Virus record (IMG/VR): IMGVR_UViG_3300008448_000303 | Span: 1-35,589 of that record | DNA length: 35,589 bases | Strand: one strand, 5' to 3' | Source: a virus | In this document: positions 29,800 to 35,589 of the stretch, one piece after another | How the letters are laid out: each line of letters opens with the position of its first letter | How positions within the stretch are numbered: the stretch's first letter is position 1 | Position numbers and translations under genes: made by a program | Notes under the pieces: model-generated | Databases searched by the model: none | Told to the model about the DNA's origin: nothing | The model's input: the letters and a program-made list of their open reading frames with translations, nothing else

Positions 29800-30073
29800 C
29801 TGGAATCCTTAACACAGTTCCGGCTGGTATTTTATTGTGGTCATCAATTTGAGGATTAGCCTGTGCAACAAGCCACCACAGCTCCGGGTACCTATAGAAT
29901 TTAGCAGCTACCTGGTCCATGCGGTCACCCTCTTGCCAGGAGTATTCTGAATAGGTAATCCGCCCGATATCAGGAAATTGGTAAAACACAACAGGAGCTG
30001 CGGTTTCAGGGGAACGGTATGCAAGAAAATCTACAGTAGAGTTCTCGTACCTAGAGCCTAAATAGATAGCCAT
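29792..30073 (-). CDS. LysM-like baseplate protein, gp53-like (93 aa)
   Basis: A short protein with a C-terminal LysM-like fold: WQEGDRMDQVAAKFYRYP, WWLVAQANPQID and GTVLRIPVV. This order, adaptor then LysM protein then hub, is typical of phage baseplates where gp53-like or LysM proteins join hub and tube. The N-terminal 45 residues include a FYQFPDIGRI strand. The TTG start of the hub overlaps its stop. Confidence 0.87.
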   Translation of the reverse strand: MAIYLGSRYENSTVDFLAYRSPETAAPVVFYQFPDIGRITYSEYSWQEGDRMDQVAAKFYRYPELWWLVAQANPQIDDHNKIPAGTVLRIPVV

Positions 30074-30081
30074 ATTAGTCC

Positions 30082-31428
30082 TTACTGTGTGGTCCCAGAC
30101 AAACCGACTGTAGCAAGCAGGTTTAGGGAGATAGTTAAATCACTGCGAATAGGAATCATTTCCTGGGTAAACGAAGTGTGGTTTACCTGAAGATTGGTTA
30201 CATAACCCTGATAAGAAAGAGGCCCAATGTCTATGTTTAACAATGTAGGCATCAAGAAACCAATATCAGCGGTAGCTATGCCTCGGCTGTTAATCCATTT
30301 GTTGCCAACACTTAATGCGTTTTGAGTACCAGGACCAGGTCCATTAATAGCCATATATAGATATTCAATATCCGCTATAGTACCTCGTTGCAATAAATCA
30401 ACAATGTTGTTTACAAATAGCTCTTCGTTAACATCTGAGCCGGCGAAGAAACTGGTAGGAGTGGCGTAGAAATCTTTAAACCGCCTAGCGTAGTCTTTAG
30501 TAACCCAGTTATCTGCAATTACCCCGGTACCAACTTTAGCTATTTGCGTTGGCCTGCCAGTAGCGCCAGCGGCACAAGCAAAGTCGTTTGTTCGGTCAAT
30601 TCTTATATTAAAAGTAATTGTTTCGGTAGCAGGAAATGCACCAGCAACGGCCAGAAATCGGTCGTTCGCATTAGGGGTCGCCTCCATCTGAACTGCAACA
30701 CTAGTGCCGAATGTCTCTGGATTCCACAGAAACTGAAAACCGTACCGTCTGGCCTCTGAGTCCTGAAGGTTTAGTTTAGCAGTCTTATCAACGGCTCCAC
30801 GTTTATCAGAGGAAAAAACTTGTACGGTAGGGTCATTCGCTTTCCACCAAATACGTCCGCGCCTGTATGCATCAGAGACAGGTTTTCTCATCCTGCCTTT
30901 ATCGCCTGCGGCAAATTTGTCAGGGGCCGGTCGTAGAGGCATGCTCCACTTGTGCGGCGGCAAGTTCCACTTATATTTGTTTGGGTTTTCTGGCGGTGCG
31001 GGGATAGAGCCGCCTTGCTCAGCGTAATCTTCAATAACACTACTGGCGTTTGCTGCAGGAACATAGGTGTATGAGCCGTCGGCAAGTCTGTACGGTTTTG
31101 TCGCCTGATTGTCAATGACGCTTGAATTTGTTGCAGGCTGCCCGTATATATATTTTGCTTCAAAGGGGCTGTCATACGCAGTTTGGCTGTTATAGTTCCA
31201 GCCGTACTTAGTTACTATGTCACCGGGTTTTACGTCAATTGGTAATCCGGCTTCTTTTTGAATGATTGGCGGCGACTGGTAGAAAATAGTAGGCGACACA
31301 CCAGTGCCTACTGTAGTTCTAACTACTGGTTGGTACTGCCTTTGACCATTTCCATAAACGTAAACTACCTGGGTATCCCTAGCCGCTGTGGTATTAACTG
31401 GGCCGCTTTGGGTATCAAAATCTGTCAT
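30082..31428 (-). CDS. Baseplate/tube adaptor protein (CIS-tube-like, 448 aa)
   Basis: The C-terminal part contains FQFLWNPETFG, then a long region to YQGYVTNLQVNHTSFTQEM and a closing RSDLTISLNLLAT, which matches the tube/LysM adaptor family of contractile injection systems and myophages. The N-terminal 160 residues are a low-complexity, Pro/Asn/Tyr-rich extension (VYVYGNGQRQYQPVVRTT; PPENPNKYKWNLPPHKW), longer than in most relatives. ATGA overlap links it to the tape measure gene. Role as adaptor is inference from family and position. Confidence 0.8.
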   Translation of the reverse strand: MTDFDTQSGPVNTTAARDTQVVYVYGNGQRQYQPVVRTTVGTGVSPTIFYQSPPIIQKEAGLPIDVKPGDIVTKYGWNYNSQTAYDSPFEAKYIYGQPATNSSVIDNQATKPYRLADGSYTYVPAANASSVIEDYAEQGGSIPAPPENPNKYKWNLPPHKWSMPLRPAPDKFAAGDKGRMRKPVSDAYRRGRIWWKANDPTVQVFSSDKRGAVDKTAKLNLQDSEARRYGFQFLWNPETFGTSVAVQMEATPNANDRFLAVAGAFPATETITFNIRIDRTNDFACAAGATGRPTQIAKVGTGVIADNWVTKDYARRFKDFYATPTSFFAGSDVNEELFVNNIVDLLQRGTIADIEYLYMAINGPGPGTQNALSVGNKWINSRGIATADIGFLMPTLLNIDIGPLSYQGYVTNLQVNHTSFTQEMIPIRSDLTISLNLLATVGLSGTTQ

Positions 31429-33482
31429 CGGGTTACCGCCATTCTTAGCTGTTCTTCGTCTGCCAATACTCGCTTGATTTCTCTAGCAAGTTTTTCTTCA
31501 TTAAGCGCAGTTCCAGTAGGCACGTTAATGTTTACCGTTACTCCACCGTAATTAACTCCAGAGTTTCCAACACTGACGTATGAGCTTCCGCCGATTGCCC
31601 CTACGCCCTCACCGCCAGCAGCGTCAGTAGTCGGTGAGTCAGACCACAAAGAACTAGAACCGCTTGTCTGAGACCATAGGCTTTTAGGCTTAGTCTCGGC
31701 AGTATCTGATGCCTCCCCTTCATCAGCAGAACTAACTGGTGACGCGCCGCTTAAGAAAGCCGAGGGGTCAATTGCCTTGCCGCTACTTGTTTCAAGACCG
31801 AGGTGTAGGTGAGCCCCTGCTGGCCCCTTAGGGTTAACCCCGCCAGAATACCCCGCATACCCAATTAACTCACCCGCAGAAACAGAGGAGTCTTTTCTAG
31901 CGGCAATTTTACTAAGGTGAGCATAAACAGTTCTATTGCCGTCTTTGTGTTTAATTCGTACCATGTTTCCGAGGTCTCCCTCGTCACCGGCCTTGACTAC
32001 GGTTCCGTCTTTAACAGCAAATACAGGGTCTCCAGTGTTTGCCCTAAAGTCTACGCCTCGGTGTTTTCTACTTCTAAAGCTTGCCTGGTTACCAAACTCA
32101 CCGTGAGTAGGGGTAGATAACTTTCCTTTTAGTGGCGACGATACTCCAGAGCCACCTACGCCCTCACCACCTACGCCCTCGCCTCCAGCTGCTTTGCTGA
32201 AAAGATTTCTACCAAAATTAACTACGCTACCAAGGATGGTTCCCGGAGCGCCGCCAAAGGCACCCATGATGTTCTGTCCGCCAGAAGTAAAACCTACGAA
32301 TACATCTACGGCGCTCTTGAACAGCCCAGTTGCGTCAGCAAATACATTAGCAACATTTGTAAGCATGTCATTTGAGGTAATTACTCCTCTAGTGCCTGCA
32401 TCAGTGAAGGTGTCAATAGCGCCGTACTCTGCAGCCTTGCGACGTCCAAATGACTGTGTAACTTCTGGGTTAGCGCCGCTTTTTTGTAGAGACTCTTTAG
32501 AAAAACTTCCGCCACCAGCTTTCTGATATAGAGCTGCCACAACACTTTGTCTTAGCACAGGGTCGTTACCAAAGTACTGGTTAAGAAGCATGTCAAGCGA
32601 GTTACCAGGCTGCAAAGACAGCGCCAAGTCTTCAGCTGTAATTTTTCCAGCACCGGTCTTTTGACGGGTTAAGGTTGACCAAAGGTCATTTGCAATGTCT
32701 TCAAACCCGCGCATTAAACCTTGTTCATTTCGAACATTAATGCCAATCATACGAAGCATGTTGACATTTCTAGCCTGGTTCAGTCCTGACACAGCGCCCG
32801 CAGCCTGCTCACCGCTTACGCCAGGTGTGAGGTTAGACACAGTGGCCATGCTGTTAAGAACTGTATTGTAGTTCTTCATTCCAGGCATTAGGCCCATGCT
32901 GGCCCCGGCAGATACTGCGCCAGCAGCATCCATTGGGTCCATAAATGTTCCGCGGTTCATAAGGGTTCTCATAGCCCCAGAGCCCGCCTGAGTTCCAGGC
33001 TGACCAGAATAGAAACCAAAACGACGACGAACTACGTCGTTCATAATCATGCCCTCGACATCAACCGCTTGGGCACCGCCCGCAGCTAGTCCGAGTCCAA
33101 GTTGACCTATGTTTGCCTTAAAGTTGTCCCATACTTCAGCTTTTCTATTGGGGGAGACAAATCCAGTAGGAGTAGTGACTTCTAGCTTTCCAGCCCCCTT
33201 GCCCTGGAATCCTAGGGAAGTAAAGTCGCCAGAGCCCTGGCCCATAGGTATGTTTGCGGCAGGGCCGATAGGAGGCAGGTTCATGCCGCCCATTACGTCG
33301 CCAGTGCCGCCGCCTTTTCCAGTTGCTTTTCTGAGGTTCTTAGCAATATCTTCAGAAAGCTTTTTGGTCTTTTCAAGAACGGTGTTTAGTTTGGCGTACT
33401 CTGAGGTAAGGTCAGCGACCAGGCGGACTTTGTTTCCGGACTGCCCGCCGATTCCAAACTTACTCATGAAGTCAGATGCCAT
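31425..33482 (-). CDS. Tape measure protein with M23 peptidase domain (685 aa)
   Basis: The N-terminal half is helical with LTSEYAKLNTVLEKTKKLSED, Gly-rich stretches and a hydrophobic segment near residues 370-440. Residues about 455-585 are an M23 peptidase: KHRGVDF (His474, Asp478), VYAHLSK and AHLHLGLE (His558, His560). The C-terminus NVPTGTALNEEKLAREIKRV is a fixed end segment. The protein sets tail length and the peptidase helps the tail through the cell wall. At 685 residues it predicts a tail of only about 100 nm by the usual residue-to-length ratio. Confidence 0.88.
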   Translation of the reverse strand: MASDFMSKFGIGGQSGNKVRLVADLTSEYAKLNTVLEKTKKLSEDIAKNLRKATGKGGGTGDVMGGMNLPPIGPAANIPMGQGSGDFTSLGFQGKGAGKLEVTTPTGFVSPNRKAEVWDNFKANIGQLGLGLAAGGAQAVDVEGMIMNDVVRRRFGFYSGQPGTQAGSGAMRTLMNRGTFMDPMDAAGAVSAGASMGLMPGMKNYNTVLNSMATVSNLTPGVSGEQAAGAVSGLNQARNVNMLRMIGINVRNEQGLMRGFEDIANDLWSTLTRQKTGAGKITAEDLALSLQPGNSLDMLLNQYFGNDPVLRQSVVAALYQKAGGGSFSKESLQKSGANPEVTQSFGRRKAAEYGAIDTFTDAGTRGVITSNDMLTNVANVFADATGLFKSAVDVFVGFTSGGQNIMGAFGGAPGTILGSVVNFGRNLFSKAAGGEGVGGEGVGGSGVSSPLKGKLSTPTHGEFGNQASFRSRKHRGVDFRANTGDPVFAVKDGTVVKAGDEGDLGNMVRIKHKDGNRTVYAHLSKIAARKDSSVSAGELIGYAGYSGGVNPKGPAGAHLHLGLETSSGKAIDPSAFLSGASPVSSADEGEASDTAETKPKSLWSQTSGSSSLWSDSPTTDAAGGEGVGAIGGSSYVSVGNSGVNYGGVTVNINVPTGTALNEEKLAREIKRVLADEEQLRMAVTR

Positions 33483-33493
33483 GTTATTACCTT

Positions 33494-33664
33494 CTACTTA
33501 CCAGTATTTTTTCTTCCAGCCGCTCGCGACAGCCAGTTATTACGTTCTCTGGAAGAAAGCTCTTTAATATCAGAGAGCGTCCATCCAGGGAAGAAACGGG
33601 ATAATGCTTCGTACTGGTCGAGTAGTGCTTCGTAATCTGATTCTTTATAGACGAAACAAGTCTG
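33494..33664 (-). CDS. Start-less downstream reading frame, probable frameshift extension of the tail-assembly gene
   Basis: This frame opens after a TAG at 33665-33667 and runs to TAG at 33494-33496 without any ATG, GTG or TTG in its first 35 or so codons, although it encodes a protein-like sequence (VYKESDYEALLDQYEALSRF, PGWTLSDIKELSSRERNNWL). The frame is +1 relative to the upstream gene. At 33653-33656 the upstream frame reads TTT-C; a Phe tRNA can slip from TTT to TTC and continue here for 52 codons, giving a fused product of 315 residues. This copies the layout of tail-assembly chaperone pairs between tube and tape measure. Confidence 0.68.
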   Translation of the reverse strand, partial: QTCFVYKESDYEALLDQYEALSRFFPGWTLSDIKELSSRERNNWLSRAAGRKNTGK

Positions 33665-34442
33665 CTAACGACAGCGGCATAGGAATGTCCTCTCCGCAAG
33701 CCTCGCAGGTCGTCTTCACCTCCCCGAGGCGTGGGCCCGGGTTACGGTCTACAATCTCAGCAATGATGGCCTCTCGGTCAGCCATGCCAAGACCTAGTAC
33801 GGTTGATGCCCCGAGGGACACCTTTCCGTCTACGGAGTCAACGCAGCCCGCAAGCAGAATGGTGTTTAGCTCTGCTCTGGTCTTGTCGTTGTTCTCCAGA
33901 AGTTTCTTTTGCGTCATACCATTAGGTAGAGAGATAACGATGTCTCCCTTGGTCTTTGACTTGTACGTAAAGCTTCGCTCGTTAATTGGGTCTTCAAGAT
34001 TTTTGTAAGGGATGTCCTTATTCAAATCCACCGTTACATCTAGCTCTGTGGAGCAGCTAGGGCAGGTAAGGTTGTAGTCGATAGAGTCGCCAAATGTTAC
34101 TTTTCGAATGCCGAGTAGAATTGTGTCTCGGTCTCCGCTTAGCAAGCTATCCAAGTCTTCCTTCTTCACCGTCTGGTCACCGATTGAAACTAAGCCTCTC
34201 TGCAACATGGCTACCAGCACTCTGCCGATAGACCCTGCCCTAGAAATGGCCTCTTCATCTGAGCCAGTAAGCTCTCGTACTTCTGCGTACTTGACGAGGC
34301 TGCCGTCCCCGGCTATGAAACCGCCGGGGAGCGACACCTCAGTCTTAGACGGTGCTACCGTCTTAATAGCAGGTTTTTCCGGATTCTCGAGTTCGGCTGC
34401 TGCTGCGTTTATAGCGTTTGGGTCGCTAGTAAAGTTCTCCAT
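33645..34442 (-). CDS. Tail assembly chaperone / T4 gp26-like zinc-binding protein (265 aa)
   Basis: Located between tube and tape measure, where tail assembly chaperones are expected. Two Cys-x2-Cys pairs (Cys127/130 in CPSC and Cys246/249 in CEACG) suggest a zinc site. The region VREL, the acidic helix KKEDLDSLLSGDRDTIL and LPNGMTQKKLLENNDKTRAELNTIL resemble the T4 baseplate-protein family (PF12322, gp26-like), so this may be a baseplate assembly factor rather than a classical chaperone. A +1 frameshift at its last codons probably adds 52 residues (33494-33652). ATG at 34442 with AGGAG upstream. Confidence 0.78.
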   Translation of the reverse strand: MENFTSDPNAINAAAAELENPEKPAIKTVAPSKTEVSLPGGFIAGDGSLVKYAEVRELTGSDEEAISRAGSIGRVLVAMLQRGLVSIGDQTVKKEDLDSLLSGDRDTILLGIRKVTFGDSIDYNLTCPSCSTELDVTVDLNKDIPYKNLEDPINERSFTYKSKTKGDIVISLPNGMTQKKLLENNDKTRAELNTILLAGCVDSVDGKVSLGASTVLGLGMADREAIIAEIVDRNPGPRLGEVKTTCEACGEDIPMPLSLADLFRL

Positions 34443-34480
34443 TTAATGCTCCTAGTTAATTCGGGTTTACCTATTAGTTT

Positions 34481-34503
34481 AACAACTAAAATATTTAGTT
34501 GTT
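34481..34503 (-). other. Perfect 10-base hairpin at the end of the tube gene
   Basis: AACAACTAAA-ATA-TTTAGTTGTT is a perfect inverted repeat that includes the last two codons and stop of the tube gene. No T run follows on the minus strand. It could be a processing or stability element for the abundant tube message. Confidence 0.6.
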
Positions 34504-35094
34504 TACGAAGCTGACTGACAAGCCCTCGTGTACCAAGGTCATGTCTTCGTACATCAAGTTGTTGTCAGCTGCGCTTAGGCCGCTAAAGTTTAGGCTCGTA
34601 ATCCATGCGTTGTGGACAATGAACTTCATCTTGTAGGCGGTTGGGCTGTAAGCGTCTCCAGCACCAGATGCGGTTAGCTGTGGTGAGGCTACGATTGGGT
34701 GGTCAAGGACAAGGATTTCCAAGTTGCAACGGAAGTTCTTTCCGCCAGAGCCTGGAATACCTTCACCGGCTGCTGCAGTGAATAGCTGCTTCATCCAGTT
34801 GATGGCCTCTGACTTTCCGTACAATACGCCTCGCTGAAGCGAAATTGGTTGGAATGATGCCTGACCAGGAACGTAGTGAAGGGTGGTGTTAAAACCGCCT
34901 TCACGGTATCCGATACTTTGAATAGACGTGCTTAGACCGGTTACCTGAGTAAAGCCACCGGTAAAGCTGCGCCATGCGCTAGGCTCATTGTTGCTGTCAC
35001 CGCCAGAAGAGAATGTAAAGTTCACTAGGAACCTAAAATTTCTTAGCGGGTCCGTCTCCAACTTAGAGAAGCGTGAGATGCTGCTGGTTGCCAT
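34495..35094 (-). CDS. Tail tube protein, T4 gp19-like (199 aa)
   Basis: The pattern KLETDPLRNFRFLVNFTF at the start, VTGLSTSIQSIGYREGG, LHYVPGQASFQPISLQRG and the final helix and strands (DNNLMYEDMTLVHEGLSVSF) matches the T4 gp19/tail tube family. It builds the inner tube as stacked hexamers. Next to the sheath upstream and the assembly gene downstream it has standard placement. ATG preceded by AGGAGG at 35099-35105. Confidence 0.95.
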   Translation of the reverse strand: MATSSISRFSKLETDPLRNFRFLVNFTFSSGGDSNNEPSAWRSFTGGFTQVTGLSTSIQSIGYREGGFNTTLHYVPGQASFQPISLQRGVLYGKSEAINWMKQLFTAAAGEGIPGSGGKNFRCNLEILVLDHPIVASPQLTASGAGDAYSPTAYKMKFIVHNAWITSLNFSGLSAADNNLMYEDMTLVHEGLSVSFVNN

Positions 35095-35105
35095 TTATGT
35101 TCCTC

Positions 35106-35589
35106 CTAGGATACGGTTACAACAGCGCCGCTGTCGTATTGGCTAATGCGGATAACTACGAATTCAGCAGGGCGCTGTAGAGCCACACCGACTTCAATGT
35201 TTACCTCACCTTGGTCAATTGACTCAGTAGGGTTGTTCTCTGAGTCACACTTAACAAAGTAGGCGTCAGCAGGAGCTAGACCTCGAAGGCCACCCTGCTG
35301 CCAGAAGTCAGTAAGGAATGCCTCTAGTGCTGAGGTAATCTGGCTCCATAGTCTGAAGTCATTTGGCTCAAATACAGCAAATGAAGTCAGGTCAGTAAGC
35401 GCCTTGCGTAGGTAAATAAGGCTACGACGAACCGGAATGTAGCGGTCAGCGTATCCTGGCTTTAGAGTACGAGCACCCATTACTACGATGCCTGAACCCG
35501 GAATGTAACGGATTGCGTTTACTGGTGCTGGGTCACCCTGGTTTAGGTCATCCAACTCAGAGTTAGTAAGCGCAGCAACCGAAACAACG
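35106..35589 (-). CDS. Tail sheath protein, C-terminal part (cut by window edge)
   Basis: The frame is open to the right edge (about 160 codons). The visible part shows the sheath C-terminal domain: NAIRYIPGSGIVVMGARTL, DRYIPVRRSLIYLRKAL, FEPNDFRLW, ALEAFLTDFWQQGGLRG and a final NIEVGVALQRPAEFVVIRI strand, as in T4 gp18 family proteins. It forms the contractile sheath. A TTG at 35555 can mimic a start, but the frame and homology continue to the right of it, so the true start lies outside the window. Confidence 0.95.
   Translation of the reverse strand, partial: VVSVAALTNSELDDLNQGDPAPVNAIRYIPGSGIVVMGARTLKPGYADRYIPVRRSLIYLRKALTDLTSFAVFEPNDFRLWSQITSALEAFLTDFWQQGGLRGLAPADAYFVKCDSENNPTESIDQGEVNIEVGVALQRPAEFVVIRISQYDSGAVVTVS

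Noticed and set aside
33487-33699. 70-codon minus-strand frame between the chaperone and tape measure genes
   Set aside because: Its frame is neither that of the upstream gene nor that of the protein-like downstream frame, it has an unlikely Ser/Thr/Lys-rich content and overlaps both; the start-less frame at 33494-33664 is the more credible one.
35106-35555. Treating TTG at 35555 as the start of a complete 149-residue gene
   Set aside because: The same frame stays open to the window edge and the sequence continues as sheath-like, so the gene is truncated by the window, not started there.
1-35589. tRNA genes, CRISPR arrays, integrase and attachment sites
   Set aside because: No T-loop motif with a matching acceptor stem, no regularly spaced repeats, and no recombinase-type gene could be found by eye on either strand.

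Overview
This window is part of a contractile-tailed (myovirus-type) double-stranded DNA phage genome that almost certainly infects an actinobacterium. The tail module holds a sheath C-terminus, a T4 gp19-type tube, a tape measure, a gpD/gp27-type hub, an OB-fold spike, a gp25-type wedge, a baseplate J protein and a gpI-like protein. The host inference rests on a WhiB-family iron-sulfur regulator, a family known essentially only from Actinobacteria and their phages. It is supported by promoter-like sequences with TAnnnT -10 boxes and by one apparently leaderless gene. GC content is moderate and genes are packed with ATGA, TAATG or GTGA start/stop overlaps. A low-GC freshwater actinobacterium is my guess, not something the sequence proves. 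No capsid gene, terminase, integrase, tRNA or CRISPR array is visible, so this is an internal segment cut through a gene at each end.

Layout from right to left, the direction of transcription for nearly everything (minus strand). (1) 35589-23219 is the tail and baseplate module: sheath, tube, a zinc-binding tail-assembly protein with a likely frameshifted extension, a tape measure with an M23 peptidase, CIS-tube-like adaptor, LysM protein, hub, spike, gp25, J, a short fibre protein and a gpI-like protein with two carbohydrate-binding-like modules. (2) A strong promoter candidate at 23194-23222 starts the replisome block, 23168-16111: Rossmann-like protein, winged-helix protein, DnaC-like loader, SWIM zinc protein, DnaB-like helicase, DnaG-like primase, SNF2-type helicase and two small proteins. 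(3) 13342-16059 is the only plus-strand block, a lysis cassette with a secreted Pro/Glu/Thr-rich protein, a small two-helix membrane protein, an M23 endolysin and a holin-like protein. It is separated from the block on its right by a bidirectional terminator. (4) 13135-1, minus strand again, carries an NlpC/P60 lipoprotein, Hsp20, a ribbon-helix-helix regulator, many small genes, a MerR-like protein, SSB-like protein, family A DNA polymerase, RecA/UvsX, Hjc-like, Cas4-like and RuvC-like nucleases, WhiB, an Nmad1/DUF1599 protein, SpoVS and the start of a metallophosphoesterase.

Together the genes encode a nearly complete replisome (polymerase, primase, helicase, loader, SSB), a recombination set (RecA, three nucleases, UvsW-like helicase), host-directed regulation (WhiB, MerR, RHH, SpoVS), lysis functions and most of the tail.

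The most unusual signals are these: a downstream reading frame in the tail-assembly gene that has no start codon but can be reached by a +1 slip at TTT-C; a jelly-roll-like domain inserted inside the OB-fold spike; a possible ROSE-like RNA thermometer in front of hsp20; hairpins fused directly to extended -10 promoters at two neighbouring junctions; and three promoter candidates placed at the ends of upstream genes, two of them with the stop codon inside the -35 box.
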